NCBI RefSeq assembly: GCF_902459465.1
Contig: NC_047064.1
Location: 13,100,160-13,164,159, forward strand
Origin: Asterias rubens
Taxonomy: Eukaryota; Echinodermata; Asteroidea; Forcipulatida; Asteriidae
Direction of reading: 5' to 3'
Length of the DNA stretch: 64,000 nucleotides
Of this stretch, positions 24,131 through 45,894 are shown piece by piece; the first letter of the stretch is position 1; each line of letters begins with the position of its first letter. A model generated the notes under the pieces. It did no database searches, was not told the DNA's origin, and saw only the letters and a program-made list of their open reading frames with translations. The position numbers and the translations under genes were made by a program.

Positions 24131-26812
24131 CTATGCAAGCTGGAAACGAACAGCAATGTAAACATGAGGATCCGTCACGTCGTAGCTTCTTACTGCATGT
24201 ACTGGTCTAACATCCCCCAACTGTCCTACTGATTTCACTATCGGATGATAAGAAGTCTCACTCACTGCATAAGCATGGAAATGACGATCAAAGTGCTGCA
24301 CTGTCCAAGGTTTTATTACCAATATGATGGCAGAATCTTTAAGAACTACATGCTGCACTTCCCCAAATTCAGGATGCTCTTCAGACCAGTCGGTAACGAC
24401 AATAGAGCTTGATCTGAACCTGTAACCATTCACTACTACAGCAGCAGCAACTACAATTTCTGTGTCCAGAGGACAACCAAGTGCAGTACATACATCTTCC
24501 GCATGTTGAAGACTAGACACTGGAACTAACTCTTGGCTGTATACTTCTGTGCCCCTGATTGTTATGTCTTCCTTCAGTAGAAAATTGTGACTTTGGCCGA
24601 TCTGATGCTTTTTAGCCACTGTTTTTTCAATGTTGATGTAGTTGCCTGAGATTTTTGCGAATGTTTTGAGAGGCTTGTGCTTTCCCTCAAATCTCATTGC
24701 GGAAAAGGGTGAGAGTGGGCCCAACATTCTAATTGCTCTAGGATAGTGCAGTAAATGGTGCTGCTTTGGAGTGAGTTGAAGCTAAACTGTGATGGTCTCC
24801 AATTTTGGCCTTGAGCATGAAGGTTGCTTCTATACTGATGCTAGGTGCTACTACTAATTTATAAATGTCGAGAAGGATTAATAACAATTCCCAGACATCT
24901 GACTCCTCATCTCTATCCACCTTATCTCCAATTAACAGAGGTAGATACAAAAACAGACACTGCATCTGTGAAGCAGTTTGTCTGCTACTGGATTTAGGTT
25001 TGGCTAATGTTGCTGCTGTTATCTGACATGGCCGATTCTGCTTGTCAACAAAACCATAGCTAAATGCTGTAATTCTGCTATTGAGTTCCTCCAATGTGAA
25101 TTTTCCATCGTCGATTAGGTACTGGATAACTAGCTTAACTTCGAGTGGTACCATTCCCTCTAGGAAGTCATGCATGATATCAAGGACATAGTTATCAGTC
25201 ACATGGTAGTAGGGAAGTTCATTCAGGATTCCATTTCTTGAAACGCCTGTCTCTGCAAGGTTATTTGTCTCAATGTCTTCTTCAAAGTTTTCCCGATTTC
25301 TCAGAAGATTCCGTTGTTCTTCCTCTTGCTCCTGGCATGTTCCTCTGGGGGCTTTACACCTCCTGCAAGGATAGTTTGCAGTGAACCCACAAGAGAAGCC
25401 CATGACAAGATGGAGACCAAGATTGTCTCCACAAATCTGAAACAGCTTTGGCTTTACAAGACCTTGATATTCACCAGGACTGTTAACATGAATACCATCA
25501 GTATACATTTCTTGCAAGTCATTGACCAAAACCTTAAGAATGGAGTCAATGCCATATTTGCTGACTAGTTTAGATTTTGCCAGGGCAGCAAGCAAGATAT
25601 TGTCAAGACTACTCTGAAGCTTCCTTGGAATATTGAGGAACTGAATATAAAATGCACACAATTTATGCTGTCCTCTTCTTGAACCTAGGGGGTTTGCTGG
25701 TTCGAAATCATCACAATACAAAACAACTGGGAAAATGTTCTCGTTTTCCTCAGCAAATTCCTTCTTGAAAAATTCTCCATCTCTGTAGGACTCAAGAACA
25801 CTTTCACTTCCCTCTTTTTCATGAGACAAAATCGCTTTCATCATTCCTGGCTGTTGGAGATAAGTCTGACACAATTTTTTGAAAGGAACACACTGGAATG
25901 ATTCTTGTTGTCTAACCTGCTGCATTCGTCCAGTTTTAGTCAGCTGTGGTTTGTAGATATACCCCAAAATTTGTTCTACTGGTAATACGAGATATCCGTT
26001 TCTCATAAGATACTGAATTTGTTTGTACTCTGAATTCAATTCATCAAATGGCTTGCTGATCACTGTACACCCTTGAAATGCCTCCTCAAATGAATAATCA
26101 TCAAGGCTACCATTATTGTATTTTTCATGAAGGGTACATATCGTCTTCTGTGCATGACAAACACCCTTGGTCATTAGGTCTTCCATGTTTCTGGTCATAA
26201 ATTCAATGCTGGATGTAGGAACACCTTTTTTCTTCATACTTGATATGAAGGCTACCAAACAGTACTTAACATCATCAAATTTTTCACCATTATCGCCCTC
26301 GTCAGAGTCGTTATCAGATATGTTGCCTTCTGAATTAACTCCCTCCTGCACATCATAATCAGCAGCATCAAAGTCGGGCTCATAAACGAAAGCATCAGCA
26401 GCTTCACCATTCTCAACCTGAGCTCTTTGATGATGAAGCAGTACATGTCTCTTATATGTTTTATACAACCCATATGACAAATGGCAGACAGGGCATATTA
26501 TATTTGTTGAGGAATTTGAGTGAATGTTGTGAATATATCTGTGATGTTGAAATAGGGCTTGTAATCCATTGACTGACTTGTAACACTTGAAGCATGTCAA
26601 ACTCACTGAATCAGAATCTGCAGCTGCTTGGTCTTTACCATCAGTGTGATCGTCATTAGTGGACTTGTCATTACCACTGGTGTTGTCTTTGTTTCTCTTC
26701 TGGTACGTCTTGTAAGACTCAGTAAACCGAAGCCTAATCCCAATTTGGGGGATAAGCTCCTTAATTGTTTCTGCATCCAGTAGTCCAAAACTGTCTCCAC
26801 CAATATAATTAT
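24131..26812 (-). CDS. Transposase main exon, copy 2 (20-bp deletion)
   Basis: Identical to copy 1 across the SAM half, zinc fingers, both Asp motifs and the MH..EG motif. Bases equivalent to 12498-12517 are absent (junction at 24783/24784, with a CT microhomology). This shifts the frame so one open frame stops at 24738 and the remainder restarts at 24727. The 3' part is better than copy 1: it continues from TEIVVAAAV through PEFGEV, FDRHFHAYAV and a YDVTDPHVYIAVRFQLA end at stop 24131-24133. That end resembles the usual C-terminus of this animal transposase family (FG.V ... HF.AY.V ... short tail). Confidence 0.82.
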
Positions 26813-28506
26813 CTGAAAAGAATATCAAAAGCTCTGAATAAATAAACTAGCTGCACAAAGTATAACATGCTGTAAAAAAAAAAGCAATAAGCGTAATGCG
26901 CTATGTAAGAACCCAGTATTATTATCATTATTATTATTACATGTAAAGGGTTCTACAAAGAGGTTGTTCTAATCTACCAAATTAACTTTGAAAAATAGCA
27001 TGAAAAATCAAAACATGTACCATACCCTAGCTTCTTCATGTACCGTAGATTAAAACAAGGGTTCTCAAAAAGTTTTTTCTATTTTTTTTCAAAGTTATCA
27101 GCTGAAAAATGGCATGAAAATTCAAATACGTGTACGTGTACGTGTACATGTAGTCTACACCAGTTTCATATACTGTAAGTTGTAAGTAAATACACAGGTT
27201 CTAAAACAGCTTGTTCAAATCTTTCAGTAATATCGGTTGTGAAATATGGCATGAAAAATCAAAACCATGTATAACCTACACCAGCTTCATGTACCGTAGC
27301 TTGCCGGTAATACATGCATGGGTTCTCAAAAAGTGCTTTGAATATACGCGTATGTGATGTGACTCACTGTTTGCAACCCGCTCCGACGAAATGAGGAATA
27401 TTGAGTAAAGTCTCATTTTGTGTAAATTGACACCCAACATAATCATAACCCCCAAAAATATTTAACATTTAACATTATTATTTTTTTTTTTTTTTTTTTC
27501 TGTAGTTTTAGGTTGCCTAAATCTTGATTAAACTTGCTATGGTCTTACCTTTTCGTCAAAAGATTAACAAAGGTGTAAAAACAGACGATTTCTGAGCCAT
27601 GTTTTTGTCATAATTATCAAAAAATGTTTGGAAATAAATTCCTAAGATAAAAGTCGCCCCTTTTGAATCCGCGATGGTCGCCCCAAGCACATCGCAAAAG
27701 CGCCACCAAGAGAGACTTTTTTTAAGCCAGTGACCTCATCTATCTAAATATACATCGTGACGTATACACGTACGTTAGATGACTGCATTGGATCGGAGCC
27801 AAGCTACGACGATCGTTGCCACTCGGCCATGTTTTATCCAGTGGAATGTTTATCGAAGTTCGAGAAAACAGTGTCTGATTTTCATCAATATTTCGGGGTT
27901 TTTCTAGGTTGAATTACTCCATACCCAAATAACTCTGAATGCTAAAGGAATAATCTTTCAGTTAACTTGGTGTTGGGTGAGAAGTATCACTAAAATCATG
28001 CGAAACATGCACGGGAAATTTGCGAAAGAAATCTGTTCCCTGGTCTTGAAGCATAGTCAATGTACGGCCGCACGCGACGCGGGTGATGTAGCTGTAGGCC
28101 TATAGCCGGCCCCGGGGAATAACTTCATGACCTTTGAACATTAAGTTAGTGACCGCGCAAAGTTATTTTATTTTTAGTTAGGCCCTATAATAATTTTAAT
28201 TATTAAAATATGCCAAAAAATTACAACCACGGAGGTACCTACACGTAGCCTACTTTATATAAGTTAGTGCCTGAGATGCAGTAATTTTGTAGGCGAGAAT
28301 GATTATGACAGTTTCGCCCGAGGCCGGGAGGTTTCCGTCTGGCAAAAAAAAAAGCCTGATGACTAAAACGTTAACGATTAAGTTCACAACAGGGCCTATA
28401 CGTGTTGTTAGCCTACGTAGGCCTAACTATTTCTGCCGGTCTATTTTCAACAACTTCTTTTTAATTATCGCTGTAACTTTATCACATCCAAACTTTAAAA
28501 ACTTAC

Positions 28507-28576
28507 CTCTAAATGTGTCAATTAAACCTGGAAATCCCCAGGACTGTAAGACACCCCGCACCACGTCGTCCGCCAT
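28507..28576 (-). CDS. Transposase exon 1: start codon and first half of SAM domain
   Basis: ATG at 28576-28574 opens 23 codons, MADDVVRGVLQSW then GFPGLIDTFR, plus one base, ending at a strong donor AGAG|GTAAGT. Joining this single G to AT at the start of exon 2 (26812) gives Asp and continues DNYIGGDSFGLL. The result is a compact SAM domain with the usual W..GL..LI..F and 'N.I.G..LL.L....L' spacing. The intron is about 1.7 kb. This exon lies 290 bp inside the right terminal repeat and has no counterpart in copy 1 because of the gap. Confidence 0.85.
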
Positions 28577-28594
28577 TCTATCAAGAGTATTAAA

Positions 28595-28660
28595 AGTTGT
28601 AGCGTCGGCGGGAAAATCGCGTGACGTCAGGACGCGCTTGCCGCCTTATATATTACGTCA
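28595..28660 (-). promoter_or_regulatory. Candidate transposase promoter: TATA, E2F-like and CRE-like sites
   Basis: On the minus strand, TATATAAGG (28644-28652) is about 70 bases before the ATG. TGACGTCA (28622-28629) and TTTTCCCGCC (about 28607-28616, E2F-like) lie between. Another TGACGTCA is at about 28702. These are motif matches only. Confidence 0.5.
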
Positions 28661-28866
28661 ATTTAAACAACGTTGTTTAAACAACGACAGGCACGTGCCC
28701 TATGACGTCAGATTAAACAAAGTTGTTTAACTTATTTTCTATTGGATTCAGTTGCGTTTTAAACAGCGGTTGTTTAACCATAATGGCGTGCAGTTGAACA
28801 ACGTTGTTTAATGGTTTAAACAATGTTATTCTAAACAACCATATTTTAAACAGCGTTTTAACTGTG
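28661..28866 (-). repeat. Right terminus with inverted repeat and AAACAACGTTGTTT palindromes
   Basis: Ends TAACTGTG at 28866 followed by TA. Contains at least six AAACAAC/GTTGTTT motifs, several joined as AACAACGTTGTTTAA palindromes. Unlike the left end it lacks the 32-bp array, so the termini are asymmetric. Confidence 0.75.
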
Positions 28867-29131
28867 TAGTACACACAACAAATACCCTGGGGAAAAAACA
28901 ACGGTAATATTTCAACAATATTTAACAATAAAACAAAGACAGATAAATACCCAATCCCTTGTTACATAACAGCATATATCGGAGGTTTGGTTTATCTGAA
29001 TGCAATAGGATAATCAACAAATAAAAATAGAGACAATTTACCACCAATTAAACACTCTCAACATACTTTACCATTTATTGTCTTCCTTCTCCAATCAAAA
29101 AGGAATCCTTGTATGGCTGGTTATAATTATT

Positions 29132-29517
29132 TTAAAGACAGTGGACACTATTGGTAATTGTCAAAGACCAGTCTTCTCACTTGGTGTATGTCAACATATG
29201 CATAAACTAACCAACCTGTGAAAATTTGAGCTCAATCGGTCGTCGAGGTTGCGAGCCAATAATGAAAGAAAAAACGCCCTTGTCACACGAAGTTGTGTGC
29301 TTTTATATGCTTGATTTTGAGACCTCACATTCTAAACTTGAGGTCTCGAAATCAAACTTGTGGAAAATTACTTCTTTCTCGAAAACTACCTCACTTCAGA
29401 GGGAGCTGTTTCTCACAATGTTTTATACTATCAACCTCTCCCCATTACTCGTTACCAAGTAAGGTTTTATGCTAATAATTATTTTGAGTAATTACCAGTA
29501 GTGTCCACTGCCTTTAA
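29132..29517. mobile_element. Fold-back MITE, family A
   Basis: TTTAAAGACAGTGGACACTATTGG at the left and CAGTAGTGTCCACTGCCTTTAA at the right are inverted. The interior pairs around GAGACCTCACATTCTAAACTTGAGGTCTC. Near-full-length member, about 386 bp. Confidence 0.85.
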
Positions 29518-30180
29518 GTCCAATTTAATTAAATCTATAAAATATTATACTACAAATGTTAGTACTTTTCTGAAGTGAATTAGTTATTACAATTTTCAAT
29601 AGATAATAAATATACATACAATTAACCCTTTGAATAAATTAGTTTGTGTTACTACGTCATTTCATACAGAATTATTTTTAATTTAAAACCAAGATTTATA
29701 TTTGTTTGCAAAAAAACCCACAGATTTTCTATCGCAAAATCTTAATAAAGTTCTAGATTAACTAATTTGTTGTGATACAACTCAACTAAGACGAGATAGG
29801 TCAGATAAACAGTGATCTACATGTGCGTGACATAATAAACTGAGCATTTAACAAAATCAAGCTTTCTCAAAAAAAAAATCAAGACAATACATACCACAAC
29901 TTTAGTTGATTTTTTTAAATCAACTTCTTAAATTATATATTGCAGTCACTTTACGTATTTTATTATAAGCAAGGCATTTCAGCTTCAAAGCACATAATTT
30001 ATAAACAATAATTCTTCTCCTTTTAGTCAAAGGCGTAGTACTACTCAACGAGACAAAAAAAATAAACATCAATTTAATATATTTACAAATCATTAGTACT
30101 GCTTATGTTCCCGTGATGTGATCTTAACTTTACGGCTAAACTAAGTGCTGTTACATCCCGCTTCACTAACCAAGCAGCAG
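29518..30180. other. AT-rich intergenic; nothing recognised
   Basis: No splice-flanked coding frame, RNA gene or repeat relationship seen. Confidence 0.5.
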
Positions 30181-30185
30181 TTGAT

Positions 30186-30790
30186 GGCACAGGCCCAACT
30201 TGTACTTGAGTTGGGACAGGCCAAGCTGGAACTCAAGTTGGGACAGGCCCAAGTTGTAATTAAGTTTGGTCAGGCTCAATATGCCCAACTTGTATCAAGC
30301 CCAACTTGTACTCAACTTGCGCAAGTTGGGACAGGCCCACCTTGTACTCAGGTTGGGCAAGTTGGGACAGGCCAAACTTGCACTCAAGTTGGGACAGGCC
30401 CAACTTGTACCCAAGTTGGGACAGGTCTAACTTGTACCAAAGTTGGGCAAGTTGGGACGGGCCCAACTTGTACTCAAGTTGGGCAAGTTGGGACAGGCCA
30501 AACTTGTACTCAAGTTGGGACAAGCCCAACTTGCACCCAAGTTGGGACAGGTCTAACTTGTACCAAAGTTGGGCAAGTTGGGACAGGCCAAACTTGTACT
30601 CAAGTTGGGACAGGCCCAACTTGTACCCAAATTGGGACAGGCCTTACTTGTTCTGAAGTTGGAACAGGCTTAACTTGTAATCAAGTTGGGACAGGCCCAA
30701 CTGATACACCAGTTGGGATAGGCCTACCTTGTACTTAATTTGGTACAAATCCAACTTGTACTCAAACTGTACTCAAAGTTGTGCTCAAGT
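30186..30790 (+). repeat. 27-bp minisatellite with internal inverted repeats
   Basis: Units of 27 bp built as CAAGTTGGGACAGG then CCCAACTTGTACT. Some units are longer by a GGGCAAGTTGGGACAGG insert. Each unit holds CAAGTTGGG and CCCAACTTG, which are inverted copies. Because 27 is a multiple of 3 and the unit lacks stops, several frames on both strands stay open; one gives a 9-residue repeat of TGPTCTQVG. No start context, splice sites or similarity supports a protein. Confidence 0.9.
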
Positions 30791-32387
30791 TGGGAACATA
30801 TAAATAATTATTCTACATGACATGCGTGAACACTTTCTTAAACTCTTACAAAAGTGTAATTCTTCTTCTTTTTGTTTTCATTCAATTCATATAAATACAC
30901 AGAAGGTCTAATCCAAAATCACTATTTCATTTGAAAGAAACTTTCCCAAGCAGTCTATTTAAACCAATTAGATGAATCCAAAAACACAAACCCTGCTGTT
31001 TCAAGGTAAAAGAATTCAAACAATTTTTAAAGGGAGGTATTTCAAGAACCTCATTACGTTAATTGAGTTGGGGGAACAAACATTGTTGTAGCAACCATAG
31101 TATGTACAAAACATAGCACATGTCAGTACGTATTTAAACTTTTTATTTACATTTCGAAAAGTCTGAATACTGAAAAATATCAACGTGAAATTGAAGGTTT
31201 TGTTTTATACAATGGGAATATGAGATGAGAATTTACCCAGAAATGGGGTAGTTGTATTTATTTTGGCTGGTGAATACATATGCAAACATCTTTGCGCAGA
31301 AACAGAATGCTAATATTCATGAGTTAGCTATAACAAAATTATAGGAGTGAGTTATGGATGGGTTGATGAGAGATGTTCATTAGAATACCAAGCTGTGGAA
31401 ATATTTCAATTCAACTAAATTAAAATCAATTTTAAATCAATTCAATAAACATTTATTGAATTGGTAAATATATTCAGGTCTGGCGCTTCTGATAGTTGTG
31501 TGCTTCTATGATAAACTTGCGTAGTTTTTATTATATAGATCTTTTTTGATTAGTTGAACATGTGTCATGTGCCATACTTCATTTGTCCATGTGTACTGTT
31601 CCGACATTGCATGATTCAATATAGGAGTCCTTTATTGACAATTATAGGACGCTTGGGACACTTCCAAGTTAGAACCTAATAAGGAATGTAGAGAATCACC
31701 AACAATTTGCCATTATTTCATCCCTGGAATGGAATGGGTGAAACTGACAATTTTTTTTTTTATACTATTAATCAAATCTCTAAACTAATTTGTTGTTTCG
31801 ATTGAAAGCAATGAAAAAGGAAACTACTTAAAATGAACAGCAATAAAAAATATAATACTTCAAAAAGAAACTGACAGTATTGGAATCAGTGTACATTTTT
31901 TCCAAATTCATAAATAATGTAGCTCTTTTTGTGGAAAGGAATAGTTTTTGGTCACTGGTTCACGAGCAAATGAAGCAAACAAATGTTTGATAGGAATGTA
32001 TCCAGTAAAAATTCTTAATAAAGACTATGAGTAAATTCAATTCATGAAACATTAATAAACAGGAGTTGCTAACAATTTCTTACACAATGTACATGTACAT
32101 ACATGTACATGTGCACCCATGCAACGATTTAGGCAGTTATCCATTAACAGTCAAAGCTTTGAAAGACTTGATAAGTAAATTATACTATACATAATTCTGA
32201 TGAAACACAATTCATCTAAATGCGACACAAAGCATTTTGGAAAAAATAAAGTTGATAAATATATTTTGCTCTAGTCATATGCAGGAACTAAGGAATGTGC
32301 TAATTTGTATATTGAGAGAAAAGAATAGGTAAACACATCGTCAGAGACTCTGAGATGACTGCAGGGGTCCCACTTTCAGCGCTAAGT
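30791..32387. other. Intergenic, AT-rich; nothing recognised
   Basis: Only short GTACAT runs (about 32088-32112) and poly-A/T tracts. No exon found on either strand. Confidence 0.5.
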
Positions 32388-32505
32388 GCACCACACTGAA
32401 ACCAAACAGTGCACTAAACTGATTATTGCAATTTGTATGCCCTCAAATTCTCCTGAATAAGAACGTTTTAGGGGTCATGCAATTAATCAATTTACCACAA
32501 TCTTG
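32388..32505. repeat. Dispersed repeat, partner of 1097-1215
   Basis: Shares TGCACCACACT, CTAAACTGATTATT, TTTGTAT and GTTTTAGGGGTCATGCAATTA in the same order as the other copy. Confidence 0.45.
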
Positions 32506-33404
32506 GTGGTCTGTGCTTAAACTTTTGAGGAGATTTGATAAATTTGAGGTTTAAAAACTGGTCATATTAGGCTTGGGAATTGAAGGAATGCACCATGAGA
32601 ACTGGCAGCAAGTCAGTTTGGACAAAACATTTTTGTGTTAGTTTTTTCTTTTTCTGGGGCAATTAGCAAAAAAAATGAGTGGCTGACCTGTAAATATTGA
32701 ATGGAAATTTAAAAATTAATTGTCCAATCTATTGAAAGTTTGGGGGAAAATAATTTTAATTATTCAAACGAAAATGCTGTAATTGAGCAAAAACAATAAT
32801 ATCTAGAGTTGTACAACATTTTTAAACAATTTTTCTGCATGCATTATGCAAGGCTATGGAATGCGCTGCATGGCAAAGTTGCTTAAGCAGTGGCATTATT
32901 AAAGGCAGCATTTACATCACATCAAGTCTACCCTATGGATAACTGCAATAGCGCCCTCAACTATCAGGCAACCAATACAACAGTGGACTGTGGCCAGTCT
33001 ACTTGTATAGTAAGCTGCACAGATAAAGTCTAACTACTATTCTGTGGAAGTCGGTGTAGGTGCAATTTAAGCACAAACACCATTATGCAAAACTATGACT
33101 GGCCAACTGGGCCAAAAAATTGACTACTTTTTGGTTAGTTTCCAATCGTTCGAGAACACAAATAATATGTGTATATATAACCAATTAACGTAATATGTGA
33201 AAACAAAGTATAATCAATGTTGATTATGTCATTTGTGAACATATTTGTTAGCATAACCATTAATCAGTGAAATTATGTTATGAGGGAATTTTTTGATATA
33301 ATTGTCCATAAAATGTGAAAACAAAATCTTGAAAATGTTGAAAACCTTGGATGGCCCTATAATGTAACAAAAACATTTCACAATGCACCTTACATGTGCG
33401 ACTG

Positions 33405-33560
33405 GCCCAATGGCATAAAGCTTTTAAGCACAAAAACCTTCTAAGCACAAACAAAAATCTGCATATAGAAACAGATTACCAGCCGAAATACCGTAAAGTT
33501 GGCATCATTGTGACTGGTGCCCCCACTAATTTCTGCTTCACAGCTTTATATGCAACTGGG
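33405..33560. repeat. Dispersed SINE-like repeat
   Basis: The motif series 'TTTTAAGCACAAAAACCTTCTAAGCACAAA', 'ACCAGCCGAAATACCG', 'ATTGTGACTGGTGCC', 'TAATTTCTGCTTCACAGC' partly recurs at 2566-2655 and 53430-53525. Polymerase III boxes are not evident. Confidence 0.4.
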
Positions 33561-35221
33561 GCCATACATACACAAATGTATGCCTAGATGTGAATCCATC
33601 TCTATGGTGAAGCATAAACAGTCACCGAATACTGCATGGAGAAACAAACTATCTTGTGCATACTGCATGTAACTTATTCAAAAGCAATATTTACTAAACT
33701 GTGTTCATCTGAATTGTTCACATTATTCCTGTACAATAGTAAATCCGAGCTGTGACAGTTGGAAACCTATAACTTGAGTTTGGTCTCAACCCACATGTAA
33801 TACAGATCTCAAACCCGAGTTGCAAATACGTCAGAGAGTTCAAGGCATTTTAACTCCAGATGAGTTGGTCTCTAGGACGAGTTGGGTGGTATTTTGTACA
33901 CGTTGTGTGTGATCCGGCATTGATATGACAACTACAATCCCGGCCAAAATGCTTGGGCCACCCTTTCCTGACGTTATATACAACAATTCCCTGTGCACTT
34001 CCCATTCACATTCAAAACATTTGTCCCCCACCCCCCGCTCAATGATGACTGTAACTCAGAACACAGTTGGCAATTGGAACCAACATTGAAAGGGGGCAGG
34101 GGGGCCCAACGAGATATGGCCGGGATTGTAGACAGTTCTTATCAGTTTATAGTGTTTTTAAAGGGAAGATATACGTTTGGTAATCACTCTTAAAATAAAT
34201 AGCATTAAGAATTTGCTTGGTTACATTTTCGATTATACAGTGTAATCATTTGGAATTATTTTACTTCAAAGTAAGGTGGCTATGGAAAAAGATATAAGGT
34301 TTTTCACCCCCTCAATTTGAATCTAGTCAGATTGTGTATTTCCAAATACGGATTTGTCATCCTGCGTTGACGTGTAATATAACTGCTACCACTTTTTGAG
34401 TTGAAATTTTCACAGGTTAGTTTTATTGTTTCTACATTTATAAAGGATCAAAACAATTGACTGGTTAAAAAAAAAGGTTAAAGTTTTCTTTAACCACACC
34501 GTGCAGGAAAAAAAACAATGTCATCAGGCTGGGCGTGGTTACATGGTTGGACATTCAAACAAAAGCATGGATGTTATGTCCATGCTTAGGCTTTAGGTTA
34601 CCTAAAATGCTGGCTAGTTAAAACAAATTAAAAAGCTTGCACAAATAATGCAGCCATTTGCCCGCCATTTTCAAATAACTCCAAAGTATAGAAACAATAC
34701 AACCCAAAGTGTTTGTTAAGCATTTTTGTTGTTTTCTTCTGCTCAATGAAATTTCGCACAAAACTTGCACGTATGACTTGTTTCTGATTCGATGGAAGAT
34801 TATAATTATAAATGTCCCCCAAGAAGTTTTCATGAAATGTACAATATGGATATCTACAAATGTTACATACAACAAACGAATTCCAGTAACAGACCGTGAT
34901 GTTCCTGTAACAGCAAATCCCCCAAACTGGGACTTTATACCCAGAGCAATTAATGTACTATCTGCCCATTCAAAGATGCAAAGATTAGCATCTCGGTTCC
35001 ACGGGGAAAATTTCGCCTACAGGTACCAAATCAAGGCTTCCACACAATTTGTGCTGAAAGTCTGGCATCAGCCAACCAAGCACAGTGTTGTGGTGACCTC
35101 TGTACAATTTTTACTAAGCACACAATTCCCAAAACCAATCCATGCATGCTGTTTTTATAAACGTCCACAACAGTGCTAAAAATCGCTCCTGCGTACAGTC
35201 AGATAGTCCCACTTAGTTTTG
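33561..35221. other. Intergenic / probable Rab27 3' UTR side; no gene assigned
   Basis: The 156-codon open frame at 34709-35179 (+) has no recognisable domain, no splice support and runs antisense to the likely Rab27 3' UTR. I do not call it a gene. A minus-strand AATAAA candidate is near 34414. Confidence 0.4.
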
Positions 35222-35285
35222 TTTGTGTTGATGTTTTTCTTCTTGTGTTGATGTTTTTCTTCTTGTGTTGATGTTTTTCTTCTTC
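35222..35285. repeat. 20-bp tandem repeat, three units
   Basis: GTTGATGTTTTTCTTCTTGT repeated three times, in the probable 3' UTR of Rab27. Confidence 0.9.
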
Positions 35286-35577
35286 TTAAAAAAAAACCTT
35301 TCTGACAACTTACTTTTTTGTGACAGGCTGTGGTCAGTCTCACACCTGAAAAGGGTCTTTATCGAAAAGCCTGTTGCCGTTCTCACGGAGAAGTTCCAAA
35401 CTATGTCTGTTAGTGTTACCCACCAAAAAATTGAGCAGGCCTGATACTTCACAGAGCCAACGAAGGCGAATGCCTCCATGCCTCCTGGTCATTGCCTTGC
35501 TGCCCTTGAAAATGTCTAGGTGCCCTTGCCCTTTCAAAAACGAAGCATACAGGCCTGATTAAGTGGTGCTGATACTA

Positions 35578-45890
<10,313 letters not shown>

Positions 45891-45894
45891 CTGT

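Larger units (their letters stand above)
3715..28866 (-). mobile_element. Large CACTA/CMC-like DNA transposon, represented nearly twice around a gap
   Basis: The left end is CACAGTTAGAAATATTTT (from 3715) and the right end read inward on the other strand is CACAGTTAAAACGCTGTTTA (from 28866). TA lies outside both ends (3713-3714 and 28867-28868), consistent with a 2-bp TA target duplication. Both termini are crowded with AAACAAC/GTTGTTT motifs, and a 32-bp array sits at the left. Two minus-strand genes lie inside: a SAM-zinc finger-DDE transposase and a SAMD3-like companion. Positions ~3982-16163 and 16264-~28452 are the same sequence with small indels, so a single element would be about 12.9 kb. 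The tnp2-like motifs point to the CACTA/Mirage/Chapaev group; the exact superfamily is inferred, and the termini are not canonical CACTA. Confidence 0.85.

Noticed and set aside
28299-28730. 143-codon plus-strand open frame at the element's right end
   Set aside because: It is the complement of transposase exon 1, its promoter and intron; the minus strand gives the SAM domain and good splice sites.
3715-28866. Host genes captured in a genuine tandem segmental duplication
   Set aside because: Only one of each terminus exists, the break falls inside an array at a placeholder gap, and the differences are mostly homopolymer indels; an assembly duplicate explains this better.
30145-30738. 197-codon open frame with Thr/Cys/Gln/Val-Gly repeats
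   Set aside because: Created by a 27-bp minisatellite that is open in several frames on both strands; no start context or homology.
34709-35179. 156-codon plus-strand open frame next to Rab27
   Set aside because: No recognisable domain, composition like random AT-rich sequence, no splice context, and it is antisense to the likely Rab27 3' UTR.
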